NCBI RefSeq assembly: GCF_014197265.1
Contig: NZ_JACIFH010000001.1
Span: 558,001 to 622,000 of the forward strand
Length of the DNA stretch: 64,000 nucleotides
Direction of reading: 5' to 3'
Source of the DNA: Microbacterium invictum
Lineage (GTDB): Bacteria; Actinomycetota; Actinomycetes; Actinomycetales; Microbacteriaceae
In this document: positions 40,156-48,838 of the stretch, piece by piece
Layout of the letters: each line of letters starts with the position of its first letter
How positions within the stretch are numbered: position 1 is the first letter of the stretch
Translations under genes and position numbers: made by a program
The notes under the pieces: model-generated
Told to the model about the DNA's origin: nothing
The model's database searches: none
What the model saw: the letters and a program-made list of their open reading frames with translations, nothing else

Positions 40156-43100
40156 ATGCATCATCCGCCGCGCGCCCTGGACGTCGACGGCGCCCCGGCG
40201 GGCGGGGATGCCGCGCACCGCGCGGTGGTCGAGCTGCCCGCCGATGCGAGCGGCGTCGTCGCGGGGGCTCCCGGCAGCGGCAAGACCACGTGCCTGCTGG
40301 CACGGGTCGCGCACCTGGTCGCGGCGGGGCTCTCCCCCGATGAGCTGCTGGTGCTGACGCCGACGCGGCAGACGGCCACCGAGCTGCGCGACCGGCTCGC
40401 CCTCGCCGTGGGCGTCGCCACGACGGGCCCGCTGGCGCGGTCGGTGGCAGCCTTCGCCTACCAGCTGGTGCGCGCGGCGGCCGTGCACGCCGGCGAGGAG
40501 CCGCCGCAGCTGCTCACCGGGCCCGATGAGGACCAGCTCATCGCGGATCTGCTCGCCGGCGACGCCGAGGACGAGCTGACCGGGTCCTCGCGCTGGCCCG
40601 AGTGGCTTCCCGCGGCCGTGCGCGGCACCGGGGGCTTCCGCACCGAAGTGCGCACCTTCCTCGCCGAATGCACGACTCTCGGCATCGAACCCGACCGGCT
40701 CGCGCAGCTCGCGCGCGAACAGGACCGCGAGGCCTGGACGGCGCTGGCCTCGTTCGCGCGGGAGTACCACCGCGTCCGCGCCGACATGCGCGGCGCGCAC
40801 CGCGACGCGGCCGGTCTCGTGCGCGAGGCCGTGGGCCTGGCGCGCACCCTGCCCCCCGGGCACCCGGCGTGGGACGTTGTCGGGCGGTACCGCGTCCTGC
40901 TCGTCGACGACGCACAGGAGCTGACCCTCGGTGGCGTCGAACTGATCGAGGCGTGCCGTGCGCGCGGCATCGCCGTGCTCGCCTTCGGCGACCCCGACAT
41001 CAGCGCGGGTGCGTTCCGCGCGGCGACACCCGAGAACTTCGCCCGGCTGGCGGCCGCCGTGCCGGTCCACGTGCTGCCCACGGTCCACCGCGGCACGGCG
41101 GCGCAGCAGGAGCTGAGCGCGCAGATCACCTCGCGGATCGGCGCGGCGGGAATCGTCGCGCATCGCCGTCGGCCGCAGGGGGGCGATCCGGATGCCAGCG
41201 TGCGCGCATTCACTGCCCGATCCACGTCGGAGGAGCACGACCTCATCGCCCGCCTGCTGCGCGAGCGGCACGTGCACGAGGGGGTGCCGTGGTCGGACTG
41301 CGTGGTGATCGCACACGACACGCGCCAGATCGTGGCGCTGGAAGCCGAACTCGCGGCCCGCGAGGTGCCGACGCGGGCTCTCGGTCAGGCGACGCCGCTC
41401 GCCGATGCACGGGCGGTCCGCGACCTGTTGCGGCTGGTCCTCCTCGCGGCACGCGACCCCGACAGCTGGACGGCCGACGAACTGGGCGACGTGCTGCGCG
41501 GCGGGGGACTCGATCCTGTCGAGCTGCGGCGCCTGCGCACCGCCCTCCGGCACGTCGCGCTGGCGCAGGCGGACGAAGGCGAGATCGTGCCCACCGGGCG
41601 CGAGCTGCTGGCATCCGCCCTGGCGCACCCGACCGAGTTCGTGCTCGTCGACACCCGCGAGGCGCGACGCGCCGCCCGGGTCGGTACGGCGATCGCCACC
41701 CTGCGCGAGCAGCTGGCCGCGCAGGCGACGGCGCACGAGCTGATGTGGACGGCGTGGGAGAGCATCGGCGGCGAGCGTGCCTGGCAGGCCGCGGTCTCCG
41801 GGCACGGGCCGCTCGCGGAGCAGGCCGGGCGCGAGCTGGACGCCGTCGTCGCCCTGTTCCAGGCGGCGAAGCGACACGGTGAACGCGATGACGGCACGTC
41901 CGCGCTGACGTTCCTGCGCGGTGTGCTCGACTCGGACGTGGCGGAGGACAGGCTCACCGGTCCGCCGCCCGAGGGCGTCGTGCAGGTCATGACCCCCGCC
42001 GGTGCGCTCGGCACCCAGTTCGACACCGTCGTGGTCGCGGGCGTGCAGGACGGCGTCTGGCCGAACCTCCGCACCCGCGGCAGTCTGCTCGACACGTGGC
42101 GGCTCGCGCTCCCCGATGGCGTGGATGCCGTTGACCGGCGTCGCGGCGTGCTCCACGACGAGCTGCGCCTGTTCGCCCGGGCGGTCTCGCGCGCGCGCCG
42201 GCAGCTCGTGGTGACCGCGGTCGACGACGACGACACGGGCCCCAGCGTGCTGTTCGAGCTGCTCCCGCCCGCCGAGCCGGTGGGCTCGTGGGCGGCGCAC
42301 CCGCTGTCGCTGCGAGGCCTGGTCGCCCAGCACCGCCGCGCGCTGACCGACCGCCGAGCGTCGGCACCGGCGCGTGCGGCCGCGCCCGGACAGCTGGCCC
42401 TGCTGGCGGCGGCAGGCGTGCCCGGCGCGGAGCCCGGTGAGTGGTTCGGAGTGGCGGGGCCGTCGTCGACGGGGCCGCTGCGGGATCTGCAGCACGAGGA
42501 TGTGCGGGTCTCGCCGTCGCGGCTCCAGGCGCTCGACGAGTGCCAGTTGAACTGGGTCATCGCCGATCTCGGGGGCGACACCGGTGGTGCAGTCGCGGGA
42601 CTCGGCACGATCCTGCACGCCGCACTGGAGCACGCCGACGGCGCCGACGAAGACGCACTGTGGGCGATGGTGACCGCGCGCTGGTCCGAGCTCGACTTCG
42701 AGTCCGCCTGGCGCGACCGTGCCGAGCAGGCGCGGGCGCGTGGCCTGGTGCGCCGGCTGGCGCTGTACCTGCGGCGGTTCGACGCGGCCGGCGGGCGGCT
42801 CGTCGGCGCGGAGCCGCACTTCGAAGTCCCCATCCCGATCGCCGGCGGTGCGCCGCACGGCGCCGTGCTGTCCGGATACATCGACCGGGTTGAGCTCGCG
42901 CCCGACGGCTCCGTCGTCATCGTCGATCTGAAGACCGGCAAGAACGAGCCGCAGAGCGACGCGAAGGTGGCGGACAACCCGCAGCTCGCCGCCTACCAGC
43001 TGGCCTTCGAGGCGGGCGCCATCCCCGAGGTGGCCGGCCACCCTAGCGGGGGCGCGAAGCTGCTGGTGCTGCGCCCGACCGCCGTGACCAAGGACTATGT

Positions 43101-43281
43101 CGAACCGCGGCAGCGTCCGTTCGACGATGAGACCCGGGCCGCCTTCCTCGCGCGGGTGCGCGAGGCGGTGGGCGTGATGGGCGGCACGGTGTTCACCGCG
43201 CCGTACGAGGAGCACTGCCGTGACGACCACACCTATGGGCTGTGCCGCATCCACACGATCGGTCCGGTGAGCGCGTCATGA
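40156..43281 (+). CDS. adnA: AdnA-type helicase-nuclease subunit
   Basis: This 1041-aa protein has an N-terminal UvrD-like motor and a C-terminal RecB-family nuclease, the AdnA plan (mycobacterial AdnA is close in length). Walker A is VAGAPGSGKTTCL, but the DEXQ box is altered to LLVDDAQEL, consistent with AdnA being the weaker motor. Nuclease residues are visible in LGTILHAALEH, GYIDRVELA, VIVDLKTGK and QLAAYQLA. Cysteines in LDECQLN and in HCRDDHTYGLC near the end recall the Fe-S staple of AddB-like nucleases, though the set is incomplete. ATG 40156 is 7 nt after TACCGT (40143-40148). It overlaps adnB by 4 nt. Confidence 0.9.
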   Translation: MHHPPRALDVDGAPAGGDAAHRAVVELPADASGVVAGAPGSGKTTCLLARVAHLVAAGLSPDELLVLTPTRQTATELRDRLALAVGVATTGPLARSVAAFAYQLVRAAAVHAGEEPPQLLTGPDEDQLIADLLAGDAEDELTGSSRWPEWLPAAVRGTGGFRTEVRTFLAECTTLGIEPDRLAQLAREQDREAWTALASFAREYHRVRADMRGAHRDAAGLVREAVGLARTLPPGHPAWDVVGRYRVLLVDDAQELTLGGVELIEACRARGIAVLAFGDPDISAGAFRAATPENFARLAAAVPVHVLPTVHRGTAAQQELSAQITSRIGAAGIVAHRRRPQGGDPDASVRAFTARSTSEEHDLIARLLRERHVHEGVPWSDCVVIAHDTRQIVALEAELAAREVPTRALGQATPLADARAVRDLLRLVLLAARDPDSWTADELGDVLRGGGLDPVELRRLRTALRHVALAQADEGEIVPTGRELLASALAHPTEFVLVDTREARRAARVGTAIATLREQLAAQATAHELMWTAWESIGGERAWQAAVSGHGPLAEQAGRELDAVVALFQAAKRHGERDDGTSALTFLRGVLDSDVAEDRLTGPPPEGVVQVMTPAGALGTQFDTVVVAGVQDGVWPNLRTRGSLLDTWRLALPDGVDAVDRRRGVLHDELRLFARAVSRARRQLVVTAVDDDDTGPSVLFELLPPAEPVGSWAAHPLSLRGLVAQHRRALTDRRASAPARAAAPGQLALLAAAGVPGAEPGEWFGVAGPSSTGPLRDLQHEDVRVSPSRLQALDECQLNWVIADLGGDTGGAVAGLGTILHAALEHADGADEDALWAMVTARWSELDFESAWRDRAEQARARGLVRRLALYLRRFDAAGGRLVGAEPHFEVPIPIAGGAPHGAVLSGYIDRVELAPDGSVVIVDLKTGKNEPQSDAKVADNPQLAAYQLAFEAGAIPEVAGHPSGGAKLLVLRPTAVTKDYVEPRQRPFDDETRAAFLARVREAVGVMGGTVFTAPYEEHCRDDHTYGLCRIHTIGPVSAS

Positions 43282-46200
43282 CCATCTCCCCCCGCGCGAT
43301 CGCGGCGGCCCTCGGGCAGTTCCCGCCGACCGAGGCGCAGGCGCGGGTCATCGCCGCGCCGCTTGGCCCCGCCCTCGTGGTGGCCGGTGCCGGCAGCGGC
43401 AAGACCGAGACCATGGCGTCGCGCGTGGTGTGGCTCGTCGCCAACGGCATGGTCCGCCGCGACCAGGTGCTGGGCCTCACCTTCACCCGCAAAGCCGCCG
43501 GCGAGCTCGCCGAGCGCATCCAGCGCCGGCTGAACCGGCTGGCCGAGTTCGAGCGCCGCGGCCTGCTGGCGGCGCTGCCCGAACTCCACTCCGCCGGTCG
43601 GCTCGACAGATTCGCACAGCTCGAGCGCGACGGTGCGGGCGAGGCTGCCCGCCGGGCGGCACTGGACGATCTCGGTGGGCGAGTGGATGCCGCGCCGGAC
43701 GCCGACGCGCTCCTGGAGCGCCCCCACGTGGCGACCTACAACGCCTTCGCCGACGCGATCGTGCGCGAACATGCCGTGCGCGTGGGGCGCGATGCCGAGG
43801 CGGCCGTCCTCAGCGAGTCCGCGGCGTGGCTGCTCATGCGCCGCGTCGTCCTCGACTCCGATGACGGGCGCCTCGAGGAGCGTGGCGAGGCGCTGTCGTC
43901 GATCATCGACGGCGCCCTGCGCATCGCCCGCGACAGCACCGACAATCTCGTCGACCTCGACACGCTGGCCGCGTTCCCCGCGCGCTTCGCGAGTGTGCTC
44001 GAGCGGCCCTCCACATCCTCACGGGTGACCGTCTACGCCGATGTGAGCAAGGCTGCCAAGACCGTCGCGGGTCTCGAGGTGCTGGTCGATCTGGCCCGCG
44101 AGTACGCCGGGCAGAAGCAGCGGCAGGGCGTCATCGACTTCTCCGACCAGGTCGCCGGCGCTCTCCACGTGGTCCAGCGTCACACCGCCGTCCGCGACGA
44201 GCTGCGCGACCGCTACCGGGTCGTATTGCTGGACGAGTACCAGGACACCTCCGTCGTGCAGACCACTCTGCTGGGCACCGCCTTCCGCGACACGGCCGTG
44301 ATGGCCGTGGGCGACCCGCACCAGTCGATCTACGGATGGCGGGGCGCGAGCGCGGGCAACCTCGGCGGGTTCGCCGCGGCATTCAGCAGCGACGGTCGAG
44401 CTGAGAGGTTCGCGCTCATGACCAGCTGGCGCAACGCGACACGCGTGCTGGAGGCCGCCGGAGCCGTCCTGGCACCGCTGGCCGCGGACTCGCCGGTCGC
44501 CGTGGACGAACTCCTGCCGCGCCCGGACGCGCCCGACGGGTCCGTCGGCATCGCCTTCGACGGCGACGTCGATGCCGAAGCCGATCGGGTCGCCGCCTGG
44601 TTCGACGACGTGCGCGTGCACCGCGCCGCCGAGGGGAAGGCGACGACCGGCGCGATCCTGTTCCGCAGCAAGAAGCACATGGTCCGCTTCGCCGATGCGC
44701 TCGGACGCCGCGCGATACCCCATCGCATCCTGGGGCTCGGCGGCCTGCTCAGCACCCCCGAGGTCGTCGATGTGGTCGCGACGCTGCGCGTCATCAGCGA
44801 CCCGCGTGCGGGCTCGTCGCTCATCCGGCTGCTGTCCGGTCCGCGCTGGGCGGTCGGCCTGCCCGACCTGCGCATCCTCAATGAGCTGTCGCGCCGGATC
44901 GCCCGGCACGATGCCGCCCTGCAGCCGCTGTCGCCCGAGGTCGTCGCGCGGCGGCGCGCGTCGACAGACGATGACGACGGATCGCTCGTCGATGCCCTCG
45001 ACTTCGTGCTCCGGCATCCGCTCGACCACGGCTGGCTCACGGACTTCAGCGCAGCGGGACTCGAACGGCTGCGCGACGCGGCTGGCGTCTTCGCCGGGCT
45101 GCGGCGGGCGGCGGGGATGCCGATCCCCGAGCTGGTGCGCCTGATCGAACTGGAGCTGCGCCTCGACATCGAACTGGCGGCCAACGAAGCACGCGGACCC
45201 GCCCGGACCGCGGGCGACCAGCTGCGCGCGTTCGTCGACGAGCTGCACGGGTTCCTCGCCACCGACGAGAGCGGGTCGCTCATGAGTCTGCTGGCGTGGC
45301 TCGATCACGCCGAGCGGCTCGACGAGTTCGCCCCGCGCACCGAGCCTCCCGAGGACGACGTCGTCCAGCTGCTCACCGTGCACGGGTCGAAGGGCCTGGA
45401 GTGGGATGCGGTGGCAGTCGTGCGGTTCGTCGAGGACGAGCTGCCCACGCGCGCCAAGGAGACGAAGGCCTGGCTGGGCTTCGGTGTGCTGCCGTACGAG
45501 TTCCGCGGCGACCGCCGCTGGCTTCCCGAATTGCGGTGGGATGCCGCGGTGTCACCCACGCAGCAGGACGTGAAACAGGCGTTCGACGACTTCGCGGGTG
45601 ACGTGCGGGCGCGCCAGATCGATGAGGAGCGACGGCTCGCCTATGTGGCAGTCACCCGCGCACGCGACCTGCTGCTGCTGACCGGGTCGAGCTGGTCGGG
45701 GACCAAGAAGCCGCGCGGGCCGAGCCCGTTCCTGCGCGAGATCGCCACGGCCATCGGGCACGAACTGCCCGAGATCGAGCCGGGGGAGAACCCGTACGAG
45801 GGGGAGCGCCGGCTGCTGACGTGGCCGCTCGACCCGCTCGGGGCGCGGCGCGAGGTGGTGTCGCGAGCCGCCGATCTGGTGCGCTCCGCGCAGAGCGAAC
45901 CGCCCGCTCCGCCCTCGCGCGACCTCGAACTGCTGCTCGCCGAGCGCGCGCTGCGGGCGACCGGCCGAACCGAGAGCCTGCCCACCCGCATCCCGGCGTC
46001 ACGGTTCAAGGACCTGTCGGCCCCCGGTGGTGCGGCGGCACTCGCGCGGCCGATGCCGGAACGGCCGTATCGGCAGACCAGGCTCGGAACGCTGTTCCAC
46101 GCGTGGGTGGAACAGCGTTCCGGTCTCGCCGGCGGCGGATCGTCGCTGGACGACGCCCTGTGGCAGTCGGACGACGAGACCGGCCACCTCGGCGCGGCGG

Positions 46201-46553
46201 ACGCCGAGGCGCTCACTGGGCTGACGGAGACGTTTCTCGCGTCGGAGTGGGCAGACCTCCAGCCGCTCGAGGTGGAGAGCGAGATCGACTTCGTCGACCC
46301 GGACGCGTTCGGTGACGGGAAGCCGCGGATCATCATCTGCAAGCTGGACGCGGTGTACCGGCGTGCGGACGACCGCATCGAGATCGTCGACTGGAAGACC
46401 GGGCGGCCGCCGCGCACCGAGCGTGATCGGGCCGAGCGGATGGTGCAGCTCGACCTCTACCGGCGGGCGTATCACGCCAAGCACGGCGTGCCGCTCGACC
46501 AGATCGACGTCGCGCTGTTCTACGTCGCCGACGACCTGGTGCTGCGCGGCTGA
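43278..46553 (+). CDS. adnB: AdnB-type helicase-nuclease subunit
   Basis: This 1091-aa partner forms with AdnA the end-resecting motor-nuclease used in actinobacterial double-strand break repair. The motor is intact: VAGAGSGKTETMASRV, TFTRKAAGELAERI, VVLLDEYQDTSVVQ, GDPHQSIYGWRGA, LTVHGSKGLEWDAV and RRLAYVAVTRARDLLLL. The C-terminal nuclease has RLGTLFHAWVEQ, ICKLDAVYR and IEIVDWKTGRPP with QLDLYRRAY. The ATG lies in the adnA stop (ATGA), so the two are produced together. The order adnA-adnB-kinase-nudC-uvrD2 resembles the mycobacterial Rv3202c-Rv3198c region. Confidence 0.93.
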   Translation: MTISPRAIAAALGQFPPTEAQARVIAAPLGPALVVAGAGSGKTETMASRVVWLVANGMVRRDQVLGLTFTRKAAGELAERIQRRLNRLAEFERRGLLAALPELHSAGRLDRFAQLERDGAGEAARRAALDDLGGRVDAAPDADALLERPHVATYNAFADAIVREHAVRVGRDAEAAVLSESAAWLLMRRVVLDSDDGRLEERGEALSSIIDGALRIARDSTDNLVDLDTLAAFPARFASVLERPSTSSRVTVYADVSKAAKTVAGLEVLVDLAREYAGQKQRQGVIDFSDQVAGALHVVQRHTAVRDELRDRYRVVLLDEYQDTSVVQTTLLGTAFRDTAVMAVGDPHQSIYGWRGASAGNLGGFAAAFSSDGRAERFALMTSWRNATRVLEAAGAVLAPLAADSPVAVDELLPRPDAPDGSVGIAFDGDVDAEADRVAAWFDDVRVHRAAEGKATTGAILFRSKKHMVRFADALGRRAIPHRILGLGGLLSTPEVVDVVATLRVISDPRAGSSLIRLLSGPRWAVGLPDLRILNELSRRIARHDAALQPLSPEVVARRRASTDDDDGSLVDALDFVLRHPLDHGWLTDFSAAGLERLRDAAGVFAGLRRAAGMPIPELVRLIELELRLDIELAANEARGPARTAGDQLRAFVDELHGFLATDESGSLMSLLAWLDHAERLDEFAPRTEPPEDDVVQLLTVHGSKGLEWDAVAVVRFVEDELPTRAKETKAWLGFGVLPYEFRGDRRWLPELRWDAAVSPTQQDVKQAFDDFAGDVRARQIDEERRLAYVAVTRARDLLLLTGSSWSGTKKPRGPSPFLREIATAIGHELPEIEPGENPYEGERRLLTWPLDPLGARREVVSRAADLVRSAQSEPPAPPSRDLELLLAERALRATGRTESLPTRIPASRFKDLSAPGGAAALARPMPERPYRQTRLGTLFHAWVEQRSGLAGGGSSLDDALWQSDDETGHLGAADAEALTGLTETFLASEWADLQPLEVESEIDFVDPDAFGDGKPRIIICKLDAVYRRADDRIEIVDWKTGRPPRTERDRAERMVQLDLYRRAYHAKHGVPLDQIDVALFYVADDLVLRG

Positions 46554-46554
46554 C

Positions 46555-47868
46555 TCAGGCGGTGCCGGTCCAGCGCCGTAGGGCGTTGCGCGCCGCCTCA
46601 TCGAGCTCGTCACGCGCGGGCGAGTCGTCCTCGGAGGCGTCGACTGCCGAGACGATGCCCGTCGCGGGTGCGGTGGCGTTCGTGCCGGTGGCGTCCGTGG
46701 CGGTGCGCTGAGCGCCGGCCGGATGCGCGCCGGGCGCCTGCGTGGACTGCCGCGGCGACCACTCGGACAGCTCGATGGGCACCGTCTCGATGTCTGCGGT
46801 CTCGTCGTCGTCGCTGAACAGTGCGCCCATGTCGGGGTGGTACGCGTCGGTCTGCATCGACGTGTCGACCTCGGTGGAGGCCGACGGCACCCGCTCGCGG
46901 GCGGCGAACGCCTCGTCGGCCGTCACCGGCGGCGAATCGATGGGAGGCTCGTCGCGCACGTTCTCATCGAGGGCCTCCAGCAGTGAGACGGCATCCGCGA
47001 CGATCGAGTCCGCTCCCGTGGCATGCCCGTGCACGAGCCAGCGTGCGAACTCGAGTTCGGCGTGTAGCCGCGCGCGTTCGGCGAGCAGGCCGTCGGGGGC
47101 CCGGTGCGACAGCGTCGTGTACGCGTCCAGCACGTCATCGCGCGCGTTCGGCGCTGTCGCGAGCCAGCGCAGATCCACCGCCGGGTCGCCGACGCTGAGC
47201 CCGCCCCACGCCAGCAGACCGGTCACCGTCGGCACACCGTCATCGTCGTCCTCGAGGACGAACGAACCCGGCTCGACGCCGCCCAGCACCACCGTCGTCT
47301 CGAATCGCCACAGGGACTCCGAGGCCACCGCGGCACTCCAGCGCCGGAGCAGCCCGAAGGGGAGTCTGCCGGTCGCCTCTGCGCGGTCGAGCAGCCGTTC
47401 GGCCTCGTCGCGCACCTGGCCGGCGGTCATCAGCGCCAGGCCCGCGTCGCGGACGACCGACACCGGAAGGTCGTGGACGCGGGCAAGGGCCGCGCCGATC
47501 GTGGTGGCCACCCCGCGTCCGGCGGGGATGTGCGCCGCGTCGACGCGGTAGCCGGGCAGCATCGTCTGGACCAGCGCATGCATGCCCTCGACGGTCGTCT
47601 CGCCCAGCACATCTGGCGCGGCGAACGGCAGCACGCCGCGCACGCCTGCCGACAGTGCGCGCAGGGCGCGGATCTCGTTGCGGAGCTCGGCGTCGGCCTC
47701 GGCGTCGACGGGAACCCGCACGACGACGCGACGGTCATCGTCCAGAGTCGCCACCGCGCTGTCGTAACGTCCGGAGGTTCCTTCGGTGAGAGGACTGACC
47801 CTCACGACGCCTGCGCCCGGAAGGGCGGACGTCACCGACGCGGCTAGAGTGAGAGGTGAGCGTGCCAT
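46555..47868 (-). CDS. Aminoglycoside phosphotransferase-like kinase fold protein
   Basis: The 437-aa protein has an APH/choline-kinase-like domain (about residues 15-300): VVVRVPVDAEADAELRNEIRAL with the lysine-equivalent region, QTMLPGYRVD and LAWGGLSVGDPAVDLRWLA. The catalytic-loop HxDxxxxN motif is weak; instead of a clear HGD, GSFVLEDDDDGVPTVTGLLAWGG is found, so activity is doubtful. The last 120 residues are acidic and low-complexity. TACCCT (47875-47880) lies 6 nt before the ATG, a leaderless arrangement. It is convergent with adnB and divergent from nudC. Not an evident resistance gene. Confidence 0.75.
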   Translation of the reverse strand: MARSPLTLAASVTSALPGAGVVRVSPLTEGTSGRYDSAVATLDDDRRVVVRVPVDAEADAELRNEIRALRALSAGVRGVLPFAAPDVLGETTVEGMHALVQTMLPGYRVDAAHIPAGRGVATTIGAALARVHDLPVSVVRDAGLALMTAGQVRDEAERLLDRAEATGRLPFGLLRRWSAAVASESLWRFETTVVLGGVEPGSFVLEDDDDGVPTVTGLLAWGGLSVGDPAVDLRWLATAPNARDDVLDAYTTLSHRAPDGLLAERARLHAELEFARWLVHGHATGADSIVADAVSLLEALDENVRDEPPIDSPPVTADEAFAARERVPSASTEVDTSMQTDAYHPDMGALFSDDDETADIETVPIELSEWSPRQSTQAPGAHPAGAQRTATDATGTNATAPATGIVSAVDASEDDSPARDELDEAARNALRRWTGTA

Positions 47869-47932
47869 GCCCCCAGGGTAGGCGGGCCACGCCCCGGCGC
47901 CGCCGCGCCACGCCCGGCAAGAGAGGTCCTCG

Positions 47933-48838
47933 ATGATGCCGACACCGGTTCCCGAGCTGCCCGCCCTCGCGCGCGACGGCATCGACCGAGCCGCCGAAGA
48001 ACGCCTGGACGAGGAACTGCTCCTCCGGCTGCGCGACGACGCCACCACCGCCGTGCTGGTGGTGCACGGCGATCGCTCGCCGCTGCTTCCCGACGGCGGT
48101 CTGCGGCTGGTGGCTCCGGCCGACGTCGCCGGCGCGGTGGAGTGGGGGTTCCTCGGTCGCCGGCCCGACGGCACGGGAGTCCTCGTCGCCACCGCCGGAT
48201 CGGAGGCTCCCGCGCCGGTCGAGTCGGAGCACTGGGACTCGCTGCGGGGTGTGGGCGGAGACCTGTCGCCGGTCGAGTCCGGCCTGTTCGTCGAGGCGCT
48301 CAGCCTGGGGCGCTGGCTGCGGGATGCACCGTACTGCCCCGGCTGCGGAAGCCTCACCCAGGTGCGCAGCGCCGGCTGGTCGCGCCGGTGCGATCAGTGC
48401 CGGCGGGAGCACTTCCCGCGCACTGACCCCGCCGTGATCGTGGCGATCACCAGCGCCGACGGCGAGCGCGTGCTCCTCGGCCAGAACTCGCTGTGGGCGG
48501 GGCGCAACATGTACTCCGCATTCGCCGGGTTCGTGGAGGCGGGCGAGTCGCTCGAGTCCGCCCTTGTGCGCGAATTGATGGAGGAAGCCGGCGTCGAGGT
48601 CACCGAACTGCGGTACCAGAGCTCGCAGGCGTGGCCGTACCCGCGCTCGCTGATGCTCGGCTTCTACGCCACCGCGCGGCACGAGGAGGCGGCCCGCCCC
48701 GACGGCGAGGAGATCGTCGACGTGCGCTGGTTCTCCCGGTCGGAGATCGCCGCCGGGCTGCGGGGCGAAGCGGAATTCCAGCTGCCGGGCCGCGCGTCCA
48801 TCGCGCACACGCTGATCCGGAACTGGCTCGAGGGATGA
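47933..48838 (+). CDS. nudC: NAD+ diphosphatase (NADH pyrophosphatase)
   Basis: This 301-aa Nudix enzyme cleaves NAD(H) to NMN(H) and AMP and can remove NAD caps from RNA. It has the zinc ribbon (YCPGCGSLTQV with CDQCRREHFPRTDPAVI), an intact Nudix box (GFVEAGESLESALVRELMEEAGV) and the NudC-type SQAWPYPRSLMLGF motif in place of SQPWPFPxS. AAGAGAGG stands about 6 nt before the ATG; ATG 47936 is an alternative. The stop overlaps uvrD2 by 4 nt (ATGA), so nudC and uvrD2 are translated together, as in mycobacteria where they are neighbours. Confidence 0.95.
   Translation: MMPTPVPELPALARDGIDRAAEERLDEELLLRLRDDATTAVLVVHGDRSPLLPDGGLRLVAPADVAGAVEWGFLGRRPDGTGVLVATAGSEAPAPVESEHWDSLRGVGGDLSPVESGLFVEALSLGRWLRDAPYCPGCGSLTQVRSAGWSRRCDQCRREHFPRTDPAVIVAITSADGERVLLGQNSLWAGRNMYSAFAGFVEAGESLESALVRELMEEAGVEVTELRYQSSQAWPYPRSLMLGFYATARHEEAARPDGEEIVDVRWFSRSEIAAGLRGEAEFQLPGRASIAHTLIRNWLEG

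Noticed and set aside
46555..47868. Antibiotic resistance by an aminoglycoside phosphotransferase
   Set aside because: The fold is similar, but the catalytic loop is not clear and similar genes stand next to adnB/nudC in actinobacteria that lack such resistance.
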